Part shown: piece after piece, positions 17,646-26,811 of the stretch
Position numbering within the stretch: the first letter of the stretch is position 1
How the letters are laid out: each line of letters opens with the position of its first letter
DNA from: Bacteroidia bacterium
GTDB taxonomy: Bacteria; Bacteroidota; Bacteroidia; Flavobacteriales; Flavobacteriaceae
Length of the DNA stretch: 64,000 nucleotides
Reading direction: 5' to 3'
NCBI GenBank assembly: GCA_030428865.1
Contig: JAUIEK010000004.1
Span: 1-64,000 of the forward strand
Position numbers and translations under genes: made by a program
The notes under the pieces: generated by a model
Database searches by the model: none
What the model was told of the DNA's origin: nothing
What the model saw: only the letters and a program-made list of their open reading frames with translations

Positions 17646-18347
17646 ATGATAAATAAAAAAGTAAATACTATTCAAGAAGCTTTACAAGGGGTGAAAAGCG
17701 GAATGACTTTAATGCTTGGAGGCTTTGGTTTATGTGGCATACCAGAGAATGCCATTACAGAATTAGTTAAACTTGGAGTTAGCGATTTAACTTGTATATC
17801 AAATAATGCAGGAGTAGATGATTTTGGTCTTGGATTGTTATTGCAGCAAAAACAAATCAAAAAAATGATTTCGTCTTATGTGGGTGAAAATGATGAGTTT
17901 GAACGTCAAATGTTATCAGGAGAGTTAGAGGTAGAATTAACGCCGCAAGGCACATTAGCAGAAAAATGTAGAGCGGCTCAAGCAGGATTTCCGGCATTTT
18001 ATACTCCAGCAGGTTATGGGACAGAGGTTGCAGAAGGAAAAGAAACACGTGAATTTGATGGAAAAATGTATGTGTTGGAGTCAGCTTATAAAGCTGATTT
18101 TTCTTTTGTAAAGGCATGGAAAGGAGACGAAGCAGGAAATCTTATTTTCAAAGGAACTGCAAGAAATTTTAACCCTTGTATGTGTGGAGCAGCGAATATA
18201 ACGGTCGCTGAAGTGGAAGAGTTGGTTCCTGTAGGAGAGCTAGACCCAAATCAAATTCATATTCCAGGAATCTTCGTTCAACGGATTTTTCAAGGAAATA
18301 ATTATGAAAAACGCATTGAACAACGAACCGTTAGACAAAGAAATTAA
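17646..18347 (+). CDS. scoA: 3-oxoacid CoA-transferase subunit A
   Basis: This is the alpha subunit of the two-subunit succinyl-CoA:3-ketoacid CoA-transferase, which moves CoA between succinate and acetoacetate in ketone-body use. It has the [11 protein letters not shown] segment near the N-terminus and the FYTPAGYGT motif. Length (233) fits a separate A subunit. The B subunit follows 3 bp later. It starts 14 bp after PBP1A and may be read through from it. Confidence 0.92.
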   Translation: MINKKVNTIQEALQGVKSGMTLMLGGFGLCGIPENAITELVKLGVSDLTCISNNAGVDDFGLGLLLQQKQIKKMISSYVGENDEFERQMLSGELEVELTPQGTLAEKCRAAQAGFPAFYTPAGYGTEVAEGKETREFDGKMYVLESAYKADFSFVKAWKGDEAGNLIFKGTARNFNPCMCGAANITVAEVEELVPVGELDPNQIHIPGIFVQRIFQGNNYEKRIEQRTVRQRN

Positions 18348-18350
18348 ATT

Positions 18351-19004
18351 ATGTTAGATAAGAACGGAATCGCAAAACGCATTGCAAAAGAAGTACAAAA
18401 CGGTTACTATGTGAATCTTGGAATCGGGATTCCAACATTAGTAGCCAATTTTGTAAGAGATGATATAGAAGTTGAATTTCAAAGTGAAAATGGTGTTTTA
18501 GGAATGGGGCCTTTTCCTTTTGAAGGAGAAGAAGATGCCGATATTATTAATGCGGGAAAACAAACCATCACAACACTTCCAGGAGCTAGTTTTTTTGACT
18601 CAGCTACTAGTTTTTCTATGATTCGCGGTCAACATGTTCATCTGACTATTTTAGGCGCAATGGAAGTGGCTGAAAACGGAGATATTGCCAACTGGAAAAT
18701 TCCAGGAAAAATGGTAAAAGGTATGGGAGGCGCTATGGATTTAGTGGCATCAGCAGAAAATATTATCGTGGCAATGATGCATACAAATAAACATGGAGAC
18801 TCAAAAATTTTAAAAAAATGCACGCTTCCTCTTACAGGCGTAGGATGTGTAAAAAAAGTAGTTACCAATTTGGCAGTTTTGGAAGTAAAAAATAATGCCT
18901 TTCATTTAATAGAGAGAGCACCAGGAGTAAGTGTGGAAGAGATTCAAAAAGCTACTGAAGGAACTCTAGTTGTTGAAGGTAATATTCCTGAAATGATTTT
19001 ATAA
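18351..19004 (+). CDS. scoB: 3-oxoacid CoA-transferase subunit B
   Basis: This is the beta subunit paired with the preceding gene. The catalytic glutamate lies in FQSENGVLGMGPF, the family SENG motif, and forms the acyl-CoA thioester intermediate. GMGGAMDLV is another conserved segment. Length (217) is as expected. It is followed after 2 bp by an exonuclease III gene, so transcription probably continues. Confidence 0.93.
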   Translation: MLDKNGIAKRIAKEVQNGYYVNLGIGIPTLVANFVRDDIEVEFQSENGVLGMGPFPFEGEEDADIINAGKQTITTLPGASFFDSATSFSMIRGQHVHLTILGAMEVAENGDIANWKIPGKMVKGMGGAMDLVASAENIIVAMMHTNKHGDSKILKKCTLPLTGVGCVKKVVTNLAVLEVKNNAFHLIERAPGVSVEEIQKATEGTLVVEGNIPEMIL

Positions 19005-19006
19005 TT

Positions 19007-19771
19007 ATGAAAATCATATCGTATAATGTCAATGGAATAAGAGCAGCTATAAAAAAAGGATTTTTAGATTGGTTGCAAATGGCTAATCCAGACGTATTGT
19101 GCGTTCAAGAAACCAAGGCTTCTCAAGACCAAGTAAATTCCATGGATTTTGAATTAGCAGGTTATCCTTATCAATATTGGTTTTCAGCGCAGAAAAAAGG
19201 CTATTCTGGAGTAGCTATTTTTTGTAAAAAAGAACCTGAAAATGTTACTTACGGAACAGGTATTGAGAGTATGGATTTTGAAGGAAGAAACTTGCGTATT
19301 GATTATGATGAACTTTCTATTATGAGTTTGTATTTACCATCAGGAACAAATATGGATAGATTAGAGTTTAAACTCAATTACATGGCAGATTTTCAAGAAT
19401 ATGTTAATCAACTTAAAGAAAAACTTCCAAAGCTTGTTATTTGTGGTGATTATAATATTTGTCACGAAGCAATAGATATTCATAATCCACAGCAAAACAA
19501 AAATACTTCGGGGTTTTTACCCGTTGAACGAGAGTGGATTAGTAACTTTATAAATAACGGATTTATAGATAGTTTCCGACATGTAAATAAAGAGCCACAT
19601 AATTATAGTTGGTGGAGCTACAGGGCAAATGCCAGAGCTAATAACAAAGGATGGCGAATTGATTATCACATGGTTTCAGAACCGTTAAAAGAGAATATAG
19701 CAAGGGCATATATTTTGCCAGAAGCAAAGCATTCAGATCATTGCCCAATTGCGGTAGAATTAGATATTTAA
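19007..19771 (+). CDS. xth: Exodeoxyribonuclease III (AP endonuclease)
   Basis: This enzyme repairs abasic sites and removes 3' blocks in DNA. Family motifs are present in order: ISYNVNGIRAA, VQETKA with the metal-binding Glu, GDYNICHEAIDI, RIDYHM and KHSDHCPI with the catalytic His. Length (254) is typical. It lies between scoB and a lytic transglycosylase with only 1-2 bp gaps, as part of a long plus-strand run. Confidence 0.94.
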   Translation: MKIISYNVNGIRAAIKKGFLDWLQMANPDVLCVQETKASQDQVNSMDFELAGYPYQYWFSAQKKGYSGVAIFCKKEPENVTYGTGIESMDFEGRNLRIDYDELSIMSLYLPSGTNMDRLEFKLNYMADFQEYVNQLKEKLPKLVICGDYNICHEAIDIHNPQQNKNTSGFLPVEREWISNFINNGFIDSFRHVNKEPHNYSWWSYRANARANNKGWRIDYHMVSEPLKENIARAYILPEAKHSDHCPIAVELDI

Positions 19772-19772
19772 G

Positions 19773-21263
19773 ATGAAAAAAATAGGATTGTTTCTTGTAC
19801 TATTAATAATCAGCCAAATTTCTTTGGCTCAAATAGAAATTAGCGAATTATCAATTCATTTAGACTCTATTGATACAGTAAAAAAAGAGTCTCTATATTC
19901 TGATAAAGAGCTAGCTAAAATCGATAGTTTATTAATAGAAGCGAAATTCAATTCTCCTCTATACGACACGTTAACATATGTAATTAAAGAAATTCCTGAT
20001 TCTATTAGCTTTCCAGAACTCAACACAGAAGAACTTAAAAAAAGATTGGCAACTATTGATGCCAGAACACCGTTTCATTTAAGTTACAATCCAGTATTAG
20101 AGAGGGTTATAAAAACATATTTAAAAACTAGAAAAAGATATTATACAAGTTTATTTGCAAAAGCTCAGTACTATTTTCCTTTATTTGAACAACATTTAGA
20201 TCGTTATAATATTCCACTAGAAATGAAATATTTGGCAATTGTAGAATCTACTTTAAATGCGCGGGCTAAATCTGGAGTAGGAGCAACAGGGCTCTGGCAG
20301 TTTATGTATCAAACAGGAAAACAATATGATCTTAACATAAGTAGTTATGTTGATGAACGTCAAGACCCAGTAAAATCTACAATAGCCGCATGCGAATATT
20401 TAAGTGATTTATATCGAATTTTTGGTGATTGGGATCTGGCTTTAGCAGCATATAATTCAGGGCCAGGAAATGTATCAAAAGCAATTAAGCGCTCTGGAGG
20501 ATATAAAAATTACTGGAACATAAGACCCTTTTTACCAGAAGAAACAGCGGGTTACGTACCTGCATTTTATGCGACTATGTATTTGTTTACATATGCCAAA
20601 GAACACGGATTAAGAAGTGATTTGCCTGTTGTACAACATTTTGAAACAGACACAATACAAATAAAAAGAACTGTTAGTTTTGACCAAATATCAGAGACCA
20701 TTGGTGTTAACAGTGATGTATTGGAATTTTTAAATCCTTCTTATAAACTAGATATTATTCCTTTTGTAGAAGATAAAAAATATAAAGTTCGTTTACCTAA
20801 AGCATATACTGTAACATTTTTGTCAAAAGAAGAAGAATTATATGCGTTAGCTGATTCGGATGATGCTAAGAGAGAAAAGCCGCTTCCTAAGTATTTTGAA
20901 ATGAATCAATTAATTCGTTATAAGGTAAAAAGTGGTGATTATTTAGGGAAAATAGCTAATAAATATGGTGTTAGAGTAAGTGATATAAAGAACTGGAATC
21001 GCCTCCAATCATCTCGATTGAGAGTAGGACAACGACTATCAATCTATCCAAAGCGGCTGAGAGAAACAAAGGAGCCAAAAACCAAAGTAAGCTCTAAACC
21101 AAAAGGAGAGTACACTATTTATGTTGTAAAAGAAGGAGATTCACTTTGGACAATTGCAAAAAAATTTCCAAAAGTTTCTGCTGATCAGATTAAAAAATGG
21201 AACAATATTTGGAGTGCAAAAGGCATTAAACCTGGTACAAAATTAAAAATCTATAAAGGATAA
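19773..21263 (+). CDS. MltD-like lytic transglycosylase with two LysM domains
   Basis: A signal peptide (1-19, ending SLAQ) is followed by an SLT domain with the catalytic Glu in AIVESTLNARAKSGVGATGLWQ-like sequence, and YNSGPGNVSKAI downstream. Two C-terminal LysM domains (about 385-430 and 447-495) bind peptidoglycan. The enzyme cuts glycan strands, forming anhydro-MurNAc ends, in the periplasm. It has the MltD layout (496 residues) but no lipobox. A DUF4837 lipoprotein follows 3 bp downstream. Confidence 0.92.
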   Translation: MKKIGLFLVLLIISQISLAQIEISELSIHLDSIDTVKKESLYSDKELAKIDSLLIEAKFNSPLYDTLTYVIKEIPDSISFPELNTEELKKRLATIDARTPFHLSYNPVLERVIKTYLKTRKRYYTSLFAKAQYYFPLFEQHLDRYNIPLEMKYLAIVESTLNARAKSGVGATGLWQFMYQTGKQYDLNISSYVDERQDPVKSTIAACEYLSDLYRIFGDWDLALAAYNSGPGNVSKAIKRSGGYKNYWNIRPFLPEETAGYVPAFYATMYLFTYAKEHGLRSDLPVVQHFETDTIQIKRTVSFDQISETIGVNSDVLEFLNPSYKLDIIPFVEDKKYKVRLPKAYTVTFLSKEEELYALADSDDAKREKPLPKYFEMNQLIRYKVKSGDYLGKIANKYGVRVSDIKNWNRLQSSRLRVGQRLSIYPKRLRETKEPKTKVSSKPKGEYTIYVVKEGDSLWTIAKKFPKVSADQIKKWNNIWSAKGIKPGTKLKIYKG

Positions 21264-21266
21264 AAA

Positions 21267-22259
21267 ATGAAAAAAGTAAGTGCTTTTGTATTGTTTCTTA
21301 TGATCATTCTGTCTTCGTGCATTGGCGGAAGTGGAGAGAACTACGTTTTACCTAGTTCAGTAGGTAATACCAATAGGTTATTGGTGGTAACAAAAGGTAG
21401 TTTGTGGCAAGACCAAGTAGGTGATGCGTTGCGTAAAATCATTGGCAAACCTATGGTTGGGTTGCCTCAGCCAGAACCACATTTAACACTTTCTCAAGTA
21501 GCGCCAGAAGGGTTTGAAAAGATGATGAAAACCCAACGGAGTGTCTTGGTTTTAGAAATCTCTGACACAGTTGCTTTTACTATTAATAAAGACAAGTATG
21601 CAAAACCACAAACAATAGTTTATGTTTCTGCGAAAGACAAAGAATCACTAATAAAACAAACAGAAAAATATGCGCCTAAAATCATTGAGATTTTTAAAGC
21701 GATTGATATAAAACTAACTCAAAGTGTATTTGAGAAAAAACGCGTTGATGAATCTACTTATAAAACATTATCCAGTTTAGGAATATCATTAACAATACCA
21801 GAAGAATATAGAACAGTTGACGATACAGGAGAGTTTTTGTGGTTAAGACAGCATTTAAAAAGTGGAATAGCTAGAGGTGCAGGAAGTAATAATATTTTAG
21901 TCTATACATTGCCGTTAGATGATCCTGATAATGTAAAGGAAAATATTTGTGCCAACAGAGACAAAATTGGTGAGAAATATATTCCTGGATCCAAAGAAGG
22001 AATGTACATGATAACTGAAAAAGCATATACACCAGCTACTTATGATGCTGTTATTAATGGTAAAAAAGCCTTCGAAACCCGTGGAAAGTGGGAAGTAAAA
22101 AATGATTTTATGGCAGGTCCTTTTTTAAACTACACAATTTTTGATGAAAAGAATAATCGATTGATAGTTTTTGAAGGCTTTACATATTGTCCCTCTGTTA
22201 ATAAGCGAGAGTTTGTATTCGAACTAGAAGCTATAGGGAAAAGCCTTAAAATATTATAG
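21267..22259 (+). CDS. DUF4837-type lipoprotein
   Basis: A lipoprotein signal with Cys18 (LSSC) precedes about 310 residues that match the Bacteroidota-specific DUF4837 family as I recall it: VLPSSVGNTNRLLVVTKG near the N-terminus and KREFVFELEAI at the end. The function of the family is not known. Its position just after a lytic transglycosylase, which I recall as common in flavobacteria, suggests an envelope role. It ends at a terminator. Confidence 0.8.
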   Translation: MKKVSAFVLFLMIILSSCIGGSGENYVLPSSVGNTNRLLVVTKGSLWQDQVGDALRKIIGKPMVGLPQPEPHLTLSQVAPEGFEKMMKTQRSVLVLEISDTVAFTINKDKYAKPQTIVYVSAKDKESLIKQTEKYAPKIIEIFKAIDIKLTQSVFEKKRVDESTYKTLSSLGISLTIPEEYRTVDDTGEFLWLRQHLKSGIARGAGSNNILVYTLPLDDPDNVKENICANRDKIGEKYIPGSKEGMYMITEKAYTPATYDAVINGKKAFETRGKWEVKNDFMAGPFLNYTIFDEKNNRLIVFEGFTYCPSVNKREFVFELEAIGKSLKIL

Positions 22260-22286
22260 ATATACATTATATCAGTTTAATTTTAA

Positions 22287-22316
22287 ATTGCCCGCTTTTA
22301 GTGGGCAATGCTGTTT
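22287..22316 (+). terminator. Terminator after the DUF4837 gene
   Basis: A 9-bp stem (ATTGCCCGC/GTGGGCAAT, one G-U pair) with loop tttta is followed by ctgttttt. It closes the long operon that began at ricT. Confidence 0.6.
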
Positions 22317-22351
22317 TTGTAGTTGATTGTTTTTCAGTACCTTATTTTTTC

Positions 22352-22359
22352 TATATTTG
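22352..22359 (+). promoter_or_regulatory. Promoter of the DUF1761 gene
   Basis: TATATTTG matches the TAnnTTTG -7 element exactly. A TTG at 22327-22329 lies 22 bp upstream, within the allowed -33 spacing. The first ATG downstream is 22383, which supports that start over a longer upstream frame. Confidence 0.6.
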
Positions 22360-22382
22360 AGAGTCAACAAAAAACAATTTTC

Positions 22383-22880
22383 ATGGAAACAAATTTTTTA
22401 GTTCTAGCTTTAGCAGCTCTAGTGCCTCTATTTATGGGCTTTTTATGGTACGGACCACTACTTTTTAAAAACGCATGGATGAAGCAGATGGGTTTCACAG
22501 AAGAATCTATGAAAGGTGCTAATATGGGGTTAATTTTTATCTTATCGTATGTGTTTAGCTTTTTATTAGCCTTCTTATTGCAGACAATAGTTATTCATCA
22601 GTTTGGGGTTCAATCTACATTGATGGAATCGGGAGCAACTGAATTACAAGGAGAAGCAGCCACATATTTTTCTGATTTTATGGCAAAGTATGGAAGTAAT
22701 TACAGAACGTTTAAACATGGAGCATTACATGGAGCGATTACAGGAATATTTTTAATCTTACCTGTATTGGCAACACAAGCAATGTTTGAGAGAAAAACAG
22801 CAAAATATGTTTTAATAAATACAGGATATTGGGTAATTACCATTGCTCTTATGGGTGGCATTATTTGCCAATGGGCATAA
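22383..22880 (+). CDS. DUF1761-type membrane protein
   Basis: This 165-residue protein has four hydrophobic segments. The opening FLVLALAALVPLFMGFLWYGPLLFKNAWMKQMG-type sequence, with W-Y-G-P-L-F-K..W, is the DUF1761 hallmark. The function is unknown. The ATG at 22383 fits the family start and lies downstream of a good promoter. The track of in-frame codons extends 20 residues upstream but would overlap that promoter. It is a single-gene unit closed by a terminator. Confidence 0.8.
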   Translation: METNFLVLALAALVPLFMGFLWYGPLLFKNAWMKQMGFTEESMKGANMGLIFILSYVFSFLLAFLLQTIVIHQFGVQSTLMESGATELQGEAATYFSDFMAKYGSNYRTFKHGALHGAITGIFLILPVLATQAMFERKTAKYVLINTGYWVITIALMGGIICQWA

Positions 22881-22890
22881 AAACATATTA

Positions 22891-22917
22891 AAAAAGGCTT
22901 CAACTGAAGCCTTTTTT
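22891..22917. terminator. Bidirectional terminator
   Basis: The stem aaaaaggcttc/gaagccttttt with loop aact lies between the convergent DUF1761 and trpS genes and reaches the trpS stop. Confidence 0.88.
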
Positions 22918-23884
22918 AATATCCTATTTTTTCTCGAACTCTTAATAATACCTCTTGAGCTACCTTTCTTGCTTTTCCAGACCCAATAGCTAAGGCATTA
23001 TCAATTTCTTGTTTGTTATTCATAAAATGAAGATACTTGTTTCTTACATCTTCAAAACGTTCTAAGATTAACTCGAAAAGGGCTTGCTTAGCATGTCCAT
23101 AACCATAGTTCCCATTGATGTAGTTGGCTCTCATTTCAGCAACCTTTAATTCATCAGCAATAAGTTTATATATCGCAAAAACAGCATCTGTATCAGGATT
23201 TTTAGGTTCTTCCAAAGGTGTGCTATCTGTTTTGATACCCATAATTTGTTTCCGCAGTTTTTTATCAGGCAGGAAAATATTGATAATATTATCTCTGGAC
23301 TTACTCATTTTTTCACCATCTGTCCCAGGAACTAATTGTGTGTTTTCTTGCACTTTTGCTTGAGGAGGAACCAGTATATCTCCAACAATATGATTGATTC
23401 TGTTAGCAATATCTCGGGTAATTTCTAGGTGTTGTAATTGATCTTTACCAACAGGAACAACCTCTGCATCATACAGTAAAATATCTGCAGCCATTAGCAT
23501 AGGATACGTAAAAAGTCCTGCATTTACGTCTGATAACCGATCAGATTTATCCTTAAAACTATGAGCAAGTGTAAGTCGTTGGTAAGGGAAAAAGCAACTT
23601 AAATACCAAGCTAGTTCAGTTACTTCAGGCACATCACTTTGCCTGTAAAAAACAGTTTTATTTATATCTAAACCACATGCTAACCATGTTGCAGCAGTGC
23701 TGTATGTATTTTCTCGCAATACGTTTCCTTCTTTTATTTGAGTAAGTGAGTGCATATCTGCAATAAAAAGAAAAGATTCATTGTTGGCATCGTTTGCCAT
23801 TTCTATGGCAGGAAGAATAGCTCCTAATAAATTTCCTAAATGTGGTGTTCCAGTGCTTTGTACGCCTGTTAAAATTCTTGGCAT
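22916..23884 (-). CDS. trpS: Tryptophanyl-tRNA synthetase
   Basis: This class I synthetase charges tRNA-Trp. It has the HIGH-equivalent TGTPHLGN (11-18) and the KMSKS loop at 192-196 (EKMSKSRDN). The motif GKDQLQHLE, typical of bacterial TrpS, is present. Length (322) is normal. The gene stands alone between a shared terminator and its own promoter. Confidence 0.96.
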   Translation of the reverse strand: MPRILTGVQSTGTPHLGNLLGAILPAIEMANDANNESFLFIADMHSLTQIKEGNVLRENTYSTAATWLACGLDINKTVFYRQSDVPEVTELAWYLSCFFPYQRLTLAHSFKDKSDRLSDVNAGLFTYPMLMAADILLYDAEVVPVGKDQLQHLEITRDIANRINHIVGDILVPPQAKVQENTQLVPGTDGEKMSKSRDNIINIFLPDKKLRKQIMGIKTDSTPLEEPKNPDTDAVFAIYKLIADELKVAEMRANYINGNYGYGHAKQALFELILERFEDVRNKYLHFMNNKQEIDNALAIGSGKARKVAQEVLLRVREKIGY

Positions 23885-23914
23885 GGTAATTAGAAATTAC
23901 GTTAGATTTTTGAG

Positions 23915-23922
23915 CAAAAATA
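23915..23922 (-). promoter_or_regulatory. -7 element of the trpS promoter
   Basis: On the minus strand TATTTTTG matches TAnnTTTG, 30 bp before the trpS ATG. Confidence 0.5.
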
Positions 23923-23972
23923 CAGTTTTACAAATAAATAAATAAGCAAAAGAAATTACTACATTCGCATAT

Positions 23973-24737
23973 ATGAGGTATATAAAAATTCCCTTTTTGC
24001 TGCTTTGGAGAATATGGTTTTATGTATTTATGTTCGTTACTATTCTCGCTATGTCTCCACTTCTTTTGATTTTAACAGCAAAAGAATCATATTACCCAGC
24101 TTTGTGGAAACTCATTCGAGCTTGGTCTCATCTGTTGCTTTATAGTATGGGCTTTTGGATTAAAGTAGATTTTGAGCAAAAAACGGAAAGAGATAAGAGT
24201 TATGTGTTTTGCTCAAATCATGCATCATTTCTAGATCCGTTTGTGCTGATAGCATTAAGCAAAAACCCAATTGTTTTTGTAGGAAAACAAGAATTGGCTA
24301 AAATTCCTGTTTTTGGTTTTTTCTATAAACGCATGGTTATTATGGTAGATAGAAGTAGTCTTAGAAGTAAAAAAAGAGTTTATGATATGGCCAAAAAAAG
24401 ACTTCATGATGGAGTTAGTGTTGGGATATTTCCAGAAGGTCTTGTGCCTGAAGAAGATGTTATTTTAAGTCCGTTTAAAAATGGAGCATTCAATTTAGCA
24501 ATTGAATTTCAAATTCCTGTTGTTCCGCAAACTTACTACGATTGTAAACGGTTTTTTTCTTGGGATTATTTTAAAGGAGGAATGGGCAAGCTAAGAATAA
24601 AACAACATAAATTTATAGAAACCAAAGGACTTACTTTACAAGATGTAAAAAATATAAGACAAAAAACTTTTGTTACTTTGTATAATGAACTCGTAAATGA
24701 CGAGTTATATATGCAAGATACACTAAGAAAAAAATGA
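23973..24737 (+). CDS. plsC: 1-acyl-sn-glycerol-3-phosphate acyltransferase family protein
   Basis: This membrane acyltransferase of phospholipid synthesis carries the NHxxxxD motif (NHASFLD, residues 82-88) and FPEG at 153-156. Two hydrophobic segments precede the motif (about 8-35 and 50-62). Length (254) fits PlsC. TACATTCG, close to the -7 consensus, lies shortly upstream (23960-23967). The stop overlaps the next start by 4 bp. Other acyl acceptors, such as ornithine lipids, cannot be ruled out. Confidence 0.88.
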   Translation: MRYIKIPFLLLWRIWFYVFMFVTILAMSPLLLILTAKESYYPALWKLIRAWSHLLLYSMGFWIKVDFEQKTERDKSYVFCSNHASFLDPFVLIALSKNPIVFVGKQELAKIPVFGFFYKRMVIMVDRSSLRSKKRVYDMAKKRLHDGVSVGIFPEGLVPEEDVILSPFKNGAFNLAIEFQIPVVPQTYYDCKRFFSWDYFKGGMGKLRIKQHKFIETKGLTLQDVKNIRQKTFVTLYNELVNDELYMQDTLRKK

Positions 24738-25378
24738 AAGAAAAGCTTGTTCATTTTTACCCAGAACGCGAAGAAAAATTAAACATTTTAAGTCACGGAT
24801 TAGGTTTAGTTTTAAGTTTTATTGGGCTTCCGTTGTTGATTTTAAGAGCGCTGGAATTAGAAGCTAGATTAGCGGTTTTTAGCTTTTCTGTTTATGGAGT
24901 TAGTCAGATTATTTTGTATGCTGCTTCTACATTTTATCACGCTTCTAAGGAACCCAAATTACGTAGAAGACTTAACATTTTTGATCATGCTGCTATTTAT
25001 GTTTTAATTGCAGGAACATATACACCCGTTTCATTACTTGTGCTTAAAGGATCGTTAGGTTGGTTTATTTTTGGCTTTACGTGGCTTTTTGCACTTACAG
25101 GAATTATCTTAAAACTTTTTTATACAGGAAAGTACGATAAGTTATCTACCGTAATGTATGTTTTAATGGGCTGGCTAATTGTTTTTGCAGGAAAAACACT
25201 AATTGAAAATATATCTGCTGAAGGATTAAACCTAATTATGATAGGTGGCGCTTTTTATACATTGGGAGCTGTTTTATACTCTATTAAAAAACTACCTTAT
25301 AATCATGCTATTTTTCACGTCTTTGTTTTGTTAGGCTCTCTCTCTCATTTTTTGTGTATTTATTGGTATGTTTATTAA
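24734..25378 (+). CDS. Hemolysin III/PAQR-family membrane protein
   Basis: Seven hydrophobic segments are visible in 214 residues. Family motifs are EREEKLNILSHGLG, FYHASKEPKLRRRL, FDHAAIYVLIAGTYTP and, near the end, the metal-binding NHAIFHVFVLLGSLSHF. These are the conserved His residues of the PAQR/TrhA fold. TrhA (YqfA) proteins affect membrane fluidity and lipid balance, which fits its coupling to plsC by a 4-bp overlap. Toxicity suggested by the old name is not implied. Confidence 0.9.
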   Translation: MKEKLVHFYPEREEKLNILSHGLGLVLSFIGLPLLILRALELEARLAVFSFSVYGVSQIILYAASTFYHASKEPKLRRRLNIFDHAAIYVLIAGTYTPVSLLVLKGSLGWFIFGFTWLFALTGIILKLFYTGKYDKLSTVMYVLMGWLIVFAGKTLIENISAEGLNLIMIGGAFYTLGAVLYSIKKLPYNHAIFHVFVLLGSLSHFLCIYWYVY

Positions 25379-25402
25379 GTGATTGCTTATAATTGATGAA
25401 TA

Positions 25403-25954
25403 ATGATTGATAAAAAGTACCACACCAAACTCAGTAGGTTCTTAAGTTTAGTATTAAGACACAAGCCAGAAGAAATCGGAATTAAACTAGATCCGAATGG
25501 ATGGACAAATGTTACTATTCTAATTAGTAAGATGAATTCTTATGGGAAAAATATAGATGTCGAAACCCTGGAAGAGATTCTTAAAACCAATAATAAAAAA
25601 CGATTTAGTTTTAATGAGGATAAATCCTTAATTAGAGCAAACCAAGGACACTCTATCGATATTGATTTAGGATATAAAACTAAAATTCCGCCAAAGAAAT
25701 TATTTCATGGAACGGCAGCTAAATATGTAGACAGTATTTATAAAACAGGAATTAAGAAAAAGAATAGACATCACGTCCATTTAAGTAAAGATTTTAAAAC
25801 TGCATTATCCGTTGGGCAAAGACATGGAAAACCTGTTGTTTTTGAAATTCTCACAGGACAGATGATTAAAGAAGGATTTGAATTCTATGAGTCTGAAAAC
25901 GGTGTTTGGTTAACAGATGAAGTTCCAGTAAAATTTATAAGAAAGCTTGAATAG
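25403..25954 (+). CDS. kptA: RNA 2'-phosphotransferase (KptA/Tpt1 family)
   Basis: The enzyme transfers an internal RNA 2'-phosphate to NAD. The 183-residue protein has the N-terminal winged-helix motif LSLVLRHKPEEIGIKLDPNGW and the NAD-binding LFHGTA, HHVHLSKD and VGQRHGKPVVFEI. The Arg/His residues of the family active site appear present. Bacteria lack the tRNA-splicing route that makes this phosphate in yeast, so the natural role is open. A short, possibly frameshifted gene follows 24 bp downstream. Confidence 0.93.
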   Translation: MIDKKYHTKLSRFLSLVLRHKPEEIGIKLDPNGWTNVTILISKMNSYGKNIDVETLEEILKTNNKKRFSFNEDKSLIRANQGHSIDIDLGYKTKIPPKKLFHGTAAKYVDSIYKTGIKKKNRHHVHLSKDFKTALSVGQRHGKPVVFEILTGQMIKEGFEFYESENGVWLTDEVPVKFIRKLE

Positions 25955-25978
25955 TGTTAACAATGTAAGTTAAGGTAA

Positions 25979-26235
25979 ATGAAATATGATGTAAACTCAA
26001 GAATCATTAATCGTTTAGAATTGACGCTTGAAAAGTATCTTGTCAATAGAATAACGCATACGGAACTTGAATCTTATATTGAGTCATCTATTACTGCTTT
26101 AGAGAGTTTAGCTACAAATTCGACATGGCAAGATTTGCAGATGAAGATGATGATCTTCAAGATGTTGAAACGGTAACTAGAGATTTTCGAAGTTGGCTAA
26201 GAATACTAAAAGAAAAATCAACAGAAAAAACGTAA
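25979..26235 (+). other. Possible frameshifted small gene
   Basis: A 65-codon frame (25979-26176) encodes a helical peptide ending IESSITALESLA, then a Met/Lys-rich, unnatural-looking tail (QMKMMIFKMLKR). In the next frame an ATG at 26125 reads MARFADEDDDLQDVETVTRDF and ends at 26235, which looks much more like real protein. The two would join into one protein of about 85 residues if one or two bases were gained or lost near 26115-26135. I do not know the family. Confidence 0.4.
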
Positions 26236-26258
26236 ATAACTGATTTTTACTTTATTTT

Positions 26259-26729
26259 TCAGTGCTTTATAAAAGGATGCTTACTTAAATAAGAATTATA
26301 ATACATCTTGTTCCCTGTAACTTCTTTTCCTAACCACAAAGGTTTCTCAAAATATTGATCTTCTGCTTCTAATTCTATTTCGGCTACAATCAATCCTTTG
26401 TTCTCTCCTTTAAAAACATCAATTTCAAAAATAAAACCATGGTGTTTTACAAAGTATCGTTCTTTTTCAATTATAGAAGGTTCGCATATCAATAATATTT
26501 CTTCTGCTTCTTGTTTTGGAATCTCGTATTCCCATTCTTTTCGCGAAATGCTAGTGGCATTACTTTTGCTTTTTACGGTTATAAACCCAACCTCATCTGT
26601 AATTCTCACTCGTACAGTTCTGTCTTTGTCTGTATTTAAAAAACCTTGTCTTATTATTGATTTTTTATAGCTACTTTTTTTGAATTCGTCTGTTAGCACT
26701 AAAAACTTTCTTTCTATTTCTACTCCCAT
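26259..26729 (-). CDS. CYTH-domain phosphohydrolase
   Basis: CYTH (triphosphate tunnel) proteins act on triphosphates or thiamine triphosphate. The ExExK signature is VEIERKFLV just after the start, and further tunnel residues are RVRITDE, TVKSKS and FEIDVF. I placed the start at ATG 26729 because MGVEIERK begins the domain; an in-frame start at 26852 would add 41 unrelated residues and reach past the divergent porZ promoter. Length is then 156. The substrate is unknown. Confidence 0.88.
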   Translation of the reverse strand: MGVEIERKFLVLTDEFKKSSYKKSIIRQGFLNTDKDRTVRVRITDEVGFITVKSKSNATSISRKEWEYEIPKQEAEEILLICEPSIIEKERYFVKHHGFIFEIDVFKGENKGLIVAEIELEAEDQYFEKPLWLGKEVTGNKMYYNSYLSKHPFIKH

Positions 26730-26787
26730 TAAGATTGTTTTAAATACGAATCTAACTCTTTTTCCTCTTATTTTATACAGATTTAAA

Positions 26788-26795
26788 TATCTTTG
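26788..26795 (+). promoter_or_regulatory. -7 element of the porZ promoter
   Basis: TATCTTTG matches TAnnTTTG and lies 16 bp before the ATG at 26812. It supports that ATG as the porZ start. Confidence 0.55.
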
Positions 26796-26811
26796 GATAG
26801 TACATAATTTT

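Noticed and set aside
17857..18117. Minus-strand open frame inside scoA
   Set aside because: It lies wholly opposite a clear enzyme gene, with low-complexity residues and no promoter.
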